Source: JADZEM01 sp046328125 (GTDB lineage: Bacteria; Chloroflexota; UBA6077; JACCZL01). From it: a DNA stretch of 64,000 bases. The first letter of the stretch is position 1. Each line of letters opens with the position of its first letter. The notes beneath the pieces were generated by a model, which searched no databases, was not told the DNA's origin, and worked only from the letters and a program-made list of their open reading frames with translations. Positions 26,036 through 34,316 of the stretch are shown piece by piece. The DNA lies in contig JAXLXF010000038.1 in the NCBI GenBank assembly GCA_046328125.1, positions 1 to 64,000 of the forward strand. The letters are read 5' to 3'. The position numbers and the translations under genes were made by a program.

Positions 26036-28159
26036 GTGGGCGACGGGGTGGGGACGGGCATGGGTGGGATCTCGATGGTCGGGCCGCCGGCCGAGCGGCC
26101 ATCCGACGACGGACCTTCTGCGTCCGCCGCCGTGGGCGCCGTCGGTGCGGGCTGGCTCTGCGAGCGGCGCGCCATTCTGGCCGTTCTGGCCGCCGAGAGC
26201 ATCCTGACCTGGTGTGGCGTCCTCTACTATCTGCTCGCCAGGACGCCCATCCCCGGGATGGCTCAGTGGGCGTACTACGTGGTGGCGCCCGTCGTCACCG
26301 TCATGTTCTGGGCGTATCTGCGCGGCTGGGAGCCGGCGCGGTACGTGACCGTCGTCGTCAACGCGGTGATGATCGGCGCGATCATGCCGCTCCCCTCTGA
26401 GCGTTTTGACTACTTTCCGCACGCCTTCATCATCCCGAGTGCGCTGGCGCTGGTGCTGGGCGGGCCGCGCTGGGTGGTGGCGAGTGCTGGCGCGACGTTC
26501 GCGATCTTCTTGCTGCGCGCGGGCGGCTTCACCGGCTACCTCTCCCCAGCCCATCTGCTGGCGCTCGCGATCACGATCACCTGCCTGGTGGTGAGCCGCC
26601 TGGTCGTGGACGCGGCCCGGCAGGAGGCCGAGCTGCGCGCGCGCCAGGCCGAGCTCGCTCGCCAGGAGATCCAGGCGCAGGAGGAAGCGCTCCGTGCGAA
26701 TGAGATGCAGCACCGCGCCCTGATCGACGCTATCCCAGACTCGCTCTACCGCATCGACCGTCATGGGACGATCCTCGAACGGCGTGCCCCGAGTGACCGG
26801 CGCGCGCTCCTCCACACGGTGTACGAAGGGCGCACGCTGGACGACCTGCTCGGTCCGGAGATCGGGGGACAGCTCGGCCGGGCGATCGAGCAGACCCTGG
26901 CGACCACCCATCCGAGCGTCGTCGAGTACGAGCGCCGGGAAGGCGACGAGACGCACTACCGCGAGGCGCGCATCGTAGCGCTCGAAGGGGATCAGGTGCT
27001 GGCCCTGATCCGGGACATCGGCGAGCGCAAGGAAGCCGAGCGCCAGCGTGAGCTGTTCGAGCGGGGCCAGCGGCTGCGGGCGCTCGGGCAGATGGCTGGC
27101 GGCATCGCCCACGACCTGAACCAGGCGCTGGCGGTGGTGACCGGCTACGCGGAGCTGGCAATCGACGACCTGTGGCAGCTGCCGAACACGGCTGAGACGC
27201 GTGGATTCCTGGAAACGGTTACACAGGCCGCCATGCAAGGATCAGACTCGGTGAAGCGGCTGCTGACGTTCGCACGGCAGCAGGATCAGGGGCCGATCGA
27301 GCGGGTGGACGTGGCCCAGGTCGTGGAGGACACGGCCCGCTTCACGGCGCCGCAATGGCGGGACCGCACCCAGGCTGAGGGGCGTCCGGTCGTGCTGGAG
27401 ACCCAGGTCGAGCCGGGGCTGCGCGTGCGTGGATGGGCGACGGCGTTGCGCGAGGCGTTGATGAATCTGGTGCTGAACGCCGTGGACGCCATGCCGGACG
27501 GCGGCACGATCGTCGTCAGCGCCCGCCGCGAGGGGGACCTGGCCCTGGTGGAGGTCGCCGACTCCGGTTTCGGGATGCCGCCGAGCGTCCAGGAGCACAT
27601 TTTCGAGCCGTTCTACACCACGAAGGGCGAGCTCGGGACCGGGCTGGGGCTGGCGATGGTGTTTGGGATCGTGGAGCGGCACGGCGGTGAGATCGCCGTT
27701 CGCTCCGTGCCGGGCGAGGGGACCACGTTCTCCCTGCGACTCCCGCTGGATGCCGATGGGGCGTCGTCGGCGCTGTCCCCGACGGTGCCGACCTCGGTGC
27801 TGCCGATCCGGGTGCTGGTGGTGGACGACGAGCCACAACTGGCACGGATGCTCGCCGCGATGCTGGCCCGCGACCGCCACGACGTGGAAGTCGCGACCTC
27901 CGGCGAGGAGGCGGTCACCCAGCTCGAAGCCGGCGGCTACGACGTCGTCATCTCCGACCTGAGCATGGGCAGCGGCATGAACGGCTGGCAGCTCGCCGAG
28001 GAGGTCGCGCGGCGCTGGCCGGACACCCACGTCGTGCTGGCCTCCGGGTGGGGCGCCGGGATCGGCGAACAGGAGGCCCGCGAGCGCTCCGTGGACGGCG
28101 TGCTCGCCAAGCCGTACCGCCTGGACGACGTTCGGACGGTGCTGGGGCGGCTGACCTGA
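26036..28159 (+). CDS. Hybrid sensor histidine kinase (membrane, PAS, HisKA, HATPase, receiver)
   Basis: A 707-residue kinase. Residues ~40-200 contain five or six membrane helices, then an Arg/Glu/Gln-rich coiled segment, a PAS domain (~225-340, from MQHRALIDAIPDSLYRID), and HisKA with phospho-His H359 in GGIAHDLNQALA. The ATPase has N box NLVLNAVDAM, G1 DSGFGMP, F box FEPFYTTKGE and G2 GTGLGLAM. The C-terminal receiver has VVDDEPQ, phosphoacceptor Asp near residue 641 in VISD, and LAKPYR. The start is GTG-like or further in; a later Met at residue 9 or 14 is possible. Its stop overlaps the start of the OmpR-type regulator (TGATG), so the two are co-translated. Confidence 0.93.
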   Translation: MGDGVGTGMGGISMVGPPAERPSDDGPSASAAVGAVGAGWLCERRAILAVLAAESILTWCGVLYYLLARTPIPGMAQWAYYVVAPVVTVMFWAYLRGWEPARYVTVVVNAVMIGAIMPLPSERFDYFPHAFIIPSALALVLGGPRWVVASAGATFAIFLLRAGGFTGYLSPAHLLALAITITCLVVSRLVVDAARQEAELRARQAELARQEIQAQEEALRANEMQHRALIDAIPDSLYRIDRHGTILERRAPSDRRALLHTVYEGRTLDDLLGPEIGGQLGRAIEQTLATTHPSVVEYERREGDETHYREARIVALEGDQVLALIRDIGERKEAERQRELFERGQRLRALGQMAGGIAHDLNQALAVVTGYAELAIDDLWQLPNTAETRGFLETVTQAAMQGSDSVKRLLTFARQQDQGPIERVDVAQVVEDTARFTAPQWRDRTQAEGRPVVLETQVEPGLRVRGWATALREALMNLVLNAVDAMPDGGTIVVSARREGDLALVEVADSGFGMPPSVQEHIFEPFYTTKGELGTGLGLAMVFGIVERHGGEIAVRSVPGEGTTFSLRLPLDADGASSALSPTVPTSVLPIRVLVVDDEPQLARMLAAMLARDRHDVEVATSGEEAVTQLEAGGYDVVISDLSMGSGMNGWQLAEEVARRWPDTHVVLASGWGAGIGEQEARERSVDGVLAKPYRLDDVRTVLGRLT

Positions 28160-29013
28160 TGATGGAGCGCCACGCAACGCACCAGCCGGGCGACGGGGAC
28201 GGACCGCCTGGAAGCGGCGCCGGATCGTCGGGCGGACCGGTGGGGCGAGCCAGTCGCGCGGCGATCTTGATCGTGGACGACGATCCGCGCATCCGGGTGA
28301 TGCTGCGCCAGGTGCTGGAGCGGGCCGGGTACGCGGTGCGCCTGGCCGTAGACGCCGTGGAGGCGGAGCGGGCGGTCCTGGAAGCGCTTCCCCAACTGGT
28401 GCTGCTGGACGTCTCGCTGCCGCGCGGCTCGGGGCCGGACCTGCTTCGCGGCTGGCGTGCACGGGGGCTCCAGGTGCCGGTGGTGATGCTGACGGCCCAC
28501 GGCGGCGCCGAGCGCGAGGCATCCTTGCTGGAAGCGGGCGCCGACGACTTCATCGACAAGCCGGTCCAGGCGCGGGTGCTGGTGGCACGGGTCGCAACCG
28601 TGCTGCGACGGGCCGGCGCGGCGACGGGTGGCACTGCCAGTGCCGGTGGAGCGACGGCTGCGACGGGCGCCGGCACGGCCAACACGACCCAGGCCAGCGC
28701 CCTCTATGCCGGCCCGCTGATCCTCCACGTCCGCGAGCGGCTGCTGGTGGTGCACGACCGCCGCGTGACGCTCACCCGCACCGAGACGGCCCTGCTGCGT
28801 GAGCTGCTGCAGGCGCCCGGCGTCGTCCGTCCATATGATGACCTGCTGACCCGCGTCTGGGGGCCGGCGACGGTGGGCCAGACGGAGCTGCTCCACACCA
28901 ACGTCTACCGCCTGCGGCGCAAGCTGGAAGCGGACCCGTCCCACCCCGTCCTGCTCGTGGCGACGGCTGGCGTAGGCTACTGCCTCCTGCCGGACCTGGA
29001 TCGACCACGGTAG
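28159..29013 (+). CDS. OmpR/PhoB-family response regulator
   Basis: A 284-residue DNA-binding regulator. Its ATG at 28159 overlaps the kinase stop codon in TGATG, and a second ATG follows immediately. After ~30 Gly/Pro-rich residues the receiver carries D40-D42 in LIVDDDP, phosphoacceptor D84 in LLDVSLP, T112 and K134. A linker of Gly/Ala/Thr repeats (~155-180) leads to a winged-helix output domain with TRTETALLRELLQAPG and YRLRRKLEADP. It is presumably phosphorylated by the hybrid kinase upstream, in a relay with that kinase's own receiver. Targets are unknown. Confidence 0.93.
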   Translation: MMERHATHQPGDGDGPPGSGAGSSGGPVGRASRAAILIVDDDPRIRVMLRQVLERAGYAVRLAVDAVEAERAVLEALPQLVLLDVSLPRGSGPDLLRGWRARGLQVPVVMLTAHGGAEREASLLEAGADDFIDKPVQARVLVARVATVLRRAGAATGGTASAGGATAATGAGTANTTQASALYAGPLILHVRERLLVVHDRRVTLTRTETALLRELLQAPGVVRPYDDLLTRVWGPATVGQTELLHTNVYRLRRKLEADPSHPVLLVATAGVGYCLLPDLDRPR

Positions 29014-29128
29014 CGGAACCATCGCCCCGGTCGCCTCGTCTATCGGGGGTGTACAGAGCGGATGTTGCCGATACCGTGGTGACGCACGCGGACGCGCATG
29101 AGGCGTCCGGCGGCAGGGGAGATCTCAG

Positions 29129-29749
29129 GTGGGCATGGACGTCGCGCCGCGCTTCCAGTACCAGACGTATCTGATTCGTCGTCAGTTCTTCAAGCTGTTC
29201 GGGGCCGCGTTCCACGTCTACGGCCCGAATGACGAGCTGGTCTTCTACTCGAAGCAGAAGGCGTTCCGGCTGCGCGAGGACATCCGCCTCTACGCCGACG
29301 AGAGCGCGACCGAGGAAGTGCTGACCATCCACGCGCGGCAGTGGCTGGACTTCGCCGCCGCCTACGACGTGTACGACACCCAGACCGGCGAGAAGATCGG
29401 CGGCCTGAAGCGGCAGGGGTTCTCGTCGCTGGTGCGGGACCACTGGACGTTCATGGACGCCTACGACCGCGACATCGGCACCATCGAGGAGGAGAGCGCG
29501 GTCCTGGCGCTGGTGCGTCGCTTCATCGCGCTGGGCGACTGGATCCCGCAGAAGTTCGTCGGCACGGTGAACGGCCAGCCGGTCTGCGAGTTTCGCCAGC
29601 ATTTCAACCCGATCGTACAGAAGATCACGCTGGACTTCAGCATGGACCCGTACGGGCAGCTGGACCGGCGGCTCGGGCTAGCGGCGGGCATTCTGCTGAG
29701 CGCCATCGAGCAGCGCCAGGGCAACGAGGGGATCTCGCTCGGGATCTAG
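29129..29749 (+). CDS. LURP-one-related / scramblase-like family protein
   Basis: A 206-residue soluble protein with the twelve-strand Tubby-C-terminal-like pattern: YQTYLIRRQFFKLFGAAFHV at the start, YSKQKAFRLREDIRLY, then YDVYDTQTGEKIGGLKRQG and the last helix DRRLGLAAGILLSAIEQR. LURP-one-related proteins in bacteria are of unknown function; the fold is shared with phospholipid scramblases and Tubby, which bind membranes. No signal peptide is visible. The 3' end overlaps by ~70 bases with the convergent broken glycosyltransferase frame, whose extra C-terminus comes from a repeat. A stop is immediately followed by a family B hairpin. Confidence 0.82.
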   Translation: MGMDVAPRFQYQTYLIRRQFFKLFGAAFHVYGPNDELVFYSKQKAFRLREDIRLYADESATEEVLTIHARQWLDFAAAYDVYDTQTGEKIGGLKRQGFSSLVRDHWTFMDAYDRDIGTIEEESAVLALVRRFIALGDWIPQKFVGTVNGQPVCEFRQHFNPIVQKITLDFSMDPYGQLDRRLGLAAGILLSAIEQRQGNEGISLGI

Positions 29750-30463
29750 GACGCGGACGCCCTCACCCCCAGCCCCTCTACTCTCCCTGTGCGCGGGCGG
29801 GGGACCAAGGGCAGCGGGTGTCGTGGTTCGTTGGCAGCGGCGTAGCCCGTATGCTGCCCAGCCGTCGCCGTACGGCACGGTCACCCGGGGCGGCCCAGAG
29901 CAACTGAACCCGAACGCTCCGGACGGCGTGAACCCGACGTACCAGGCGTGCGGCGCGTAGATGCCGTCCACCACCAGCTGCACGAAGCGGCGGGGCTCGC
30001 CTGTTGAGAGGGCGGTCTCGCGGGCGCGTTCGACGACCGCGTCGCCACGCGACCAGCCGTTCCACTCGTACCCGGCGTCGATCTCGGCGGCCGGGATGCC
30101 AGCCGCCACCATCGTCTGTGCCACGGTCCAGACGGCCGTCTGACGCGCCATGTACTCGCGCTGCCAGCTGACGCTCCAGCCGGCGAACAGGAGGACGCCG
30201 ACCAGGAGGATCGGGAGGGCGGCGCGGCGGCCGCGGCTGGCGTAGGCGCCGATGGCGAGCAGGCCGGGGAGGACCGGCAGCAGGTAGCGGTCGTAGATGC
30301 CGTTGACCGGCCCGCCGACCGGCCCGTACCCAAGCGTCAGCACCAGGATGCCGCCCGCCGCGATAGCCAGCAGGCGCAGTGCGAGCGGGAAGCCCCACCC
30401 CCGACCCCTCCCCATTGCGATGGAGAGGGGAGACAGGCAATCATCTCCCCCTCTCCATCGCAA
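29678..30463 (-). pseudogene. C-terminal fragment of a GT39-like membrane glycosyltransferase
   Basis: A 261-residue frame whose first credible gene sequence begins LALRLLAIAAGGILVLTLGY: two or three membrane helices and an extracytoplasmic tail (NGIYDRYLLPVLPGLLAIG, RARETALSTG, TPSGAFGFSC). It continues the protein of 30441-31754 but in another frame. The residues before it (MRWRGGDDCLSPLS...) are translated family B repeat, and the only nearby start is TTG within that repeat. The far C-terminus (GPPPAHRESRGAGGEG) is again translated repeat and runs over the end of the LURP-one gene. It is probably not expressed by itself. Confidence 0.65.
29760..29803. repeat. Family B hairpin repeat copy 2
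   Basis: CCTCACCCCCAGCCCCTCTA followed by CTCTCCCTGTGCGCGGGCGGGGG. It lies between the LURP-one stop and the natural end of the broken GT39, whose frame reads through it. Confidence 0.7.
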
Positions 30464-30491
30464 TGGGGAGGGGTTGGGGGTGGGGCTTCCC
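30387..30491. repeat. 105-bp family B double palindrome splitting a GT39 gene, copy 3
   Basis: The arm GGGAAGCCCCACCCCCGACC...ATTGCGATGGAGAGGGG is answered by CCCCCTCTCCATCGCAATGG...TGGGGCTTCCC around a short AGACAGGCAATCAT centre. The pairing is almost perfect over ~44 bases per arm. The two glycosyltransferase frames meet inside it. Confidence 0.9.
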
Positions 30492-31754
30492 GGTCACCTG
30501 CCCAGCCAGCTCGACCACTGCCAGCACCAGCCCGGCCGCACCGAGCAGCGCCGCTCCGACGAGCACGGTCAAGGTCGTGGTGTCCACCGAGATCGCGCGG
30601 GGATGCAAGCCGGAGACGGTCAGGCCGCTCGAGGAGAGGGTGTTGCCGAACAGCGGGCTGAGCGCGGCCAGCCAGTCCGTCACAAGGCTGGCCCGGCGCC
30701 AGAGGATGCCGCCCAGTATCAGCAGCAGCAGGCTGGCGAGCCCGTACTGCCAGGTGCGCCAGCCTCGCCGTCCCCGCCAGACACGCCAGCCGCGCGGGAG
30801 CCAGAGGGCGACCACCGCCGGGGCGGCAGAAAGGCCGAGCAGCAGGCTCGCGAGCGCTGTCTCCTTCAACGCCACGCCGACGAGATCCGCGAGCGTGGCC
30901 GCCTGCCAGATGTCCGCGAACCGCACCTCGACGCCGACGTCGCCCGGATCGGCGTATGCCAGCAGCACGACGACCAGCGAGCACGGGACCAGGAGCGCCG
31001 CCAGGAGCTGGAGGCGATGCCTTAGCGACTGTGCTCGGCTCGTCCGGACGCCGGTCAGGCGGCGCGCCGGGGTGACCCAGGCGGCGTACAGCTCCGGCAG
31101 CGCCCCGAGGAGCACGGCCGGAGCCAGCGCGATCCCGACCTGCCGCACCAGGCAGGCCAGCCCCACCATCGCCGAGCCGGCCGCCAGCCACCCCAGCCGG
31201 ACACGTCCAGCAGGCGCTGCCCTGGCCCCTTCCAGCGCGACGGTCAGGCACCAGACCGCCGCCAGCATGACCGTCAGGAATGGGACGTCGGTCATGAAGG
31301 TGTAGGCAAGGTGCAGAAAGATCGGGTGGAACAGCAACAGGAGTGTCGCGCCGAGCGCCACGGCCGGCGAGACGAGCCGCAAGAGCAGTCGGTAGAAGAG
31401 GACCAACGCGACAGCTGCCAGCACCAGGGTGCCGAGCCGCAGGCCGGTCAGCGAGAACCCGAGCAGCTTCGAGATAGCCGCGCCCCACCACGCCTGGGCC
31501 ACAAACGCGGTGTCGATCCAGACCGAGCGATGGTAGGCGCCGGTCTCCACGAGATGCTGCACGGCCTGGGCATACGTCCAGTCGTCGTCCACGGCAAACT
31601 CGCCGACCGGCGAGACGACGAGCGGCACAACAGCCATTGTCGCCAGCAGCACCGCCAACCCGAGACGACGCGGTAGCAACCCCTCACCCCCAGCCCCCTC
31701 GTGCTGTCCCGCAAGCGGAAGAGGGGGAGCCAGCGGATTGCGGCAGGGGGACAT
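30441..31754 (-). CDS. GT39-like membrane glycosyltransferase, N-terminal part (interrupted)
   Basis: A 437-residue frame with ~9 membrane helices and the GT39 first-loop feature GEFAVDDDWTYAQAVQHLVE, where the acidic run DDDW is the likely catalytic/metal site. It ends with GKPHPQPLPIAMERGR, translated from the family B palindrome at 30387-30491; the rest of the protein continues in a different frame at 29678-30463. Family length is about 550-700, so this product is truncated. The N-terminus (PPLPLAGQHEGAGGEGLL) and even its start codon at 31754 also come from a family B repeat. Function, if kept, would be transfer of a sugar from a polyprenyl-phosphate donor outside the membrane. Confidence 0.75.
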   Translation of the reverse strand: MSPCRNPLAPPLPLAGQHEGAGGEGLLPRRLGLAVLLATMAVVPLVVSPVGEFAVDDDWTYAQAVQHLVETGAYHRSVWIDTAFVAQAWWGAAISKLLGFSLTGLRLGTLVLAAVALVLFYRLLLRLVSPAVALGATLLLLFHPIFLHLAYTFMTDVPFLTVMLAAVWCLTVALEGARAAPAGRVRLGWLAAGSAMVGLACLVRQVGIALAPAVLLGALPELYAAWVTPARRLTGVRTSRAQSLRHRLQLLAALLVPCSLVVVLLAYADPGDVGVEVRFADIWQAATLADLVGVALKETALASLLLGLSAAPAVVALWLPRGWRVWRGRRGWRTWQYGLASLLLLILGGILWRRASLVTDWLAALSPLFGNTLSSSGLTVSGLHPRAISVDTTTLTVLVGAALLGAAGLVLAVVELAGQVTGKPHPQPLPIAMERGR

Positions 31755-31762
31755 GAGGGGGT
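31681..31762. repeat. Family B repeat overlapping a start codon, copy 4
   Basis: CCCTCACCCCCAGCCCCCTC, then TGTCCCGCAAGCGGAAGAGG GGGAG, and an outer part with GGGGGACATGAGGGGG. Read on the minus strand it supplies the start and first ~25 residues of the interrupted GT39 protein. Confidence 0.75.
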
Positions 31763-31859
31763 TTCCTGCACGATCTTACAGAACGCGGCCTCGCCAGTGA
31801 GCCTGGTCCGTGGACGCCCGCCGGGTGCAGAAAACGGACGAGCACCCGACTGAGTGCGT

Positions 31860-34316
31860 TCACGGCTGGCCGGCGAGGGCGCCGCAGTCGTAGAGCTGGT
31901 AGCCGCGCGGATCTTGCCGCCCGCCGGGACCTTGCCGTCCGCGCCCGGGGAGGGGCTCGTCCGTCTCGCCGTCGATGGCCTGCCATTGGTCTGGTGCGAC
32001 GACCGCGCAGCTCTCGCGGACCCAGGCCAGCAGATCGACAGTCGCATCCTGGCTGGAGCTGACGATGGCCTGGGTCGTGTCATCGCTGGGGTCGTCGGAG
32101 GCCGAGCTCGACGGGACGAAGCGCCCGCCGTTAATCCAGAAGAAGCGCACGACGCCGTACTGCACGAGTTGCGAGAGCCGATCCGGCGTCACGATGCGGT
32201 CCCAGCCCTGGTAGCCGCCGAGCGCCATCGCCGGTTGGTCTGTGGCCAGGATGAAGAGGCTGGCGTAGCTGGAAGTGGGCGTGGCGACCAGGAAGCGGGC
32301 ACTGCCCTGATTCGCTAACAGGTACTGCACCAGCCCCGGATCGAGGCTGTTCCACTGGTCGCCGGCGAACGTCATCGCACCCTGACCGCCGCCGCGCGGG
32401 CCGCCACCAGGACCAGCCGACGGGCCGCCGACGGGACCGGCTCCGAAGCCTTGCCCGCCACTCTGCTGCCCGCCGCCTTGCTGCGGTCGCCCAAATCCAG
32501 CGCGCGGCCCGCCAAAGCTGCCAGGACTGCCAGGGCCGCCTGCTCCACCGACGAACGGTCCCGGGCCGCCGCCGAAGGCGCCCGGACCGCCGAAGCCGCC
32601 GGGGCCACCGCCAGGACTGGCAAGGCCACCTGGGCCGCCCAATCCGCCTGGGCCGCCGCCGAATCCCGGCCCGCCCCGGAATCCAAACCCGCCAGGGGGG
32701 CCAGCCTGCGGCAGCCACGCCGCGCCGTTGTTGTTCTGAACCGAGACGGCAGACCAGACGGTCGGGGCGGCCAACAATGACAGGCACCCGAGAGCGGTTG
32801 CCAGAGCCGCGACGCGCCGAGCGACAATGGTCCGACCGAACGGGAGGGCGACCAGCAGCGTGACCGCCGCCACGCCGCACCCTCCGAGCACCAGCGGAAG
32901 CAGCCAGCCGCTCCAGGCAGGATAGGCGACGAGCACGCGGGCCTGCACCAGCGCCGAGACGGCCAGCACGGTCGGCAGCAACCAGCCACGGTAGCCGCCC
33001 TGCCGATACCAGCGCCAGCCGGCTGCCATCCCGATCCCGGCAAGCGCCGCGACGCCCGGCCCGAGCATGATCAGATAGTAGATGTGGTAGAAGCGGGCGA
33101 CGCTGAAGTAGCCGCCGCAGCCGGCCAGCCAGAGCCCCCAGAGCGTCAGCGCGACGCGCCGCCGACGGGCAAGATCGCGGTCCTCGGAGCTGAGCGCGAG
33201 CCGGGCCGGCCCGAGCGGACGGGGGAGGAGCTGCCAGCCGGCCAGGATCAGGCCCATCACCGCGAGCGGCAGGAGCCAGCTCGCCTGGCCGGCCAGGCCG
33301 TCGCTCAACAGACGGAGCGGCCCGGGATTGCCGATCCCCGGCGCGAAGCCCGGCGCGGCGGTGAGATCGACGGTCAGGCCGTCCAGCCAGGGAATCGGCA
33401 GGCGAGACGCAATCGCCGAGGTCAGCCGCCCCAGGCCGTTGTAGCCGAGCGACAGGCTGAGCGCCGAGTTCGAGCCGCTCGACCCGATGTACGGGCGGCT
33501 GTCCGCCGGCATCAGATCGACGGCCGCCGACCAGGAGAGCGAGGCGGCCAGCAGCACGACCGTCGCGGCGGTCAGATGCGTGAGGCGGGTGCGCAGCCGA
33601 AGCGGCGCCCAGCAGAGATACATGCACCAGAGCGCGGGCAGCACGAGGTACGCCTGGAGCATCTTGATGTTGTAGGCCAGCCCCATCAGCGCTGCGCCCA
33701 GCAGGAGCAGGCGCAGCCGGCCGCGCTCTGCCGCCAGCGTCACGGCCCAGGCCGCCAGCAGTAGCACCAGCACCAGTTGGGCATCCATCGTGTTGTTGCG
33801 GTTGGTGACGACGGCTATCGGAGTGACGGCCAGGGCGAGGGCCGCCATGAGGCCAGCAGCCGAGCCGTAGGCGCGTCGGACCAGCCAGTAGAGGACCGCC
33901 ACCGAGAGGACGCCGGCGATGGCCTGGGGCAACAACAGACTCAGGCCGTTGAACCCGAACAGCTTCGCACTCAGCGCCTGGACCCACAACCCGACCGGCG
34001 GCTTGTCCACCGTCACGAAGCTGCCGCTGTCGAACGAGGCGAAGAAGAACGCCGACCAGCTCGAGAGCATGCTCTTGACGGCGGCGGCGTAATAGGTGTT
34101 GGCGAACGCCTCGCGCTCCAGCCCCACGACGTTGAACGCCGCCGAGATGGCGAGCACGGCCAGGAGTGCCAGTAGCTCCCAGATCCGGAGAAGACCCCAC
34201 CCCCCGGCCCCCTCCCCACCGCAGTGGAGAGGGGGAGACGATGACGTTGAGGGTGCAGCGGAAGGGGGCGCAACGGATGCCGGCGCGGTCCCGTTCCGGA
34301 GACCGTCGAGGCTCAC
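31860..34316 (-). CDS. YkcA/B-type GT39 membrane glycosyltransferase with Gly-rich loop
   Basis: An 818-residue membrane protein with ~11 helices. The first extracytoplasmic loop has the GT39 signature FVTVDKPPVGLWVQALSAKL. NRNNTMDAQLVLVLLLAAWA and AYNIKMLQAYLVLPALW are further YkcA/B landmarks. After the last helix comes a Gly/Pro/Phe-rich segment (~530-640, GGPGGFGG-type), then a folded C-terminal domain with FLVATPTSSYASLFILATDQ and PAMALGGYQGWDRI, typical of putative mannosyltransferases of the YkcA/B group. The N-terminal ~30 residues include SSPPLHCGGEGAGGWGLL, translated family B repeat. It starts with GTG and overlaps the stop of the upstream paralogue by 4 bases, so the pair is one operon. 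Confidence 0.9.
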   Translation of the reverse strand: MSLDGLRNGTAPASVAPPSAAPSTSSSPPLHCGGEGAGGWGLLRIWELLALLAVLAISAAFNVVGLEREAFANTYYAAAVKSMLSSWSAFFFASFDSGSFVTVDKPPVGLWVQALSAKLFGFNGLSLLLPQAIAGVLSVAVLYWLVRRAYGSAAGLMAALALAVTPIAVVTNRNNTMDAQLVLVLLLAAWAVTLAAERGRLRLLLLGAALMGLAYNIKMLQAYLVLPALWCMYLCWAPLRLRTRLTHLTAATVVLLAASLSWSAAVDLMPADSRPYIGSSGSNSALSLSLGYNGLGRLTSAIASRLPIPWLDGLTVDLTAAPGFAPGIGNPGPLRLLSDGLAGQASWLLPLAVMGLILAGWQLLPRPLGPARLALSSEDRDLARRRRVALTLWGLWLAGCGGYFSVARFYHIYYLIMLGPGVAALAGIGMAAGWRWYRQGGYRGWLLPTVLAVSALVQARVLVAYPAWSGWLLPLVLGGCGVAAVTLLVALPFGRTIVARRVAALATALGCLSLLAAPTVWSAVSVQNNNGAAWLPQAGPPGGFGFRGGPGFGGGPGGLGGPGGLASPGGGPGGFGGPGAFGGGPGPFVGGAGGPGSPGSFGGPRAGFGRPQQGGGQQSGGQGFGAGPVGGPSAGPGGGPRGGGQGAMTFAGDQWNSLDPGLVQYLLANQGSARFLVATPTSSYASLFILATDQPAMALGGYQGWDRIVTPDRLSQLVQYGVVRFFWINGGRFVPSSSASDDPSDDTTQAIVSSSQDATVDLLAWVRESCAVVAPDQWQAIDGETDEPLPGRGRQGPGGRQDPRGYQLYDCGALAGQP
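34192..34238. repeat. Family B repeat inside the N-terminal coding region, copy 5
   Basis: CCCCACCCCCCGGCCCCCTC, CCCACCGCAGTGG and AGAGGGGGAG. It lies within the 5' part of the YkcA/B-like gene at 31860-34316 and keeps the frame open. Confidence 0.85.
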
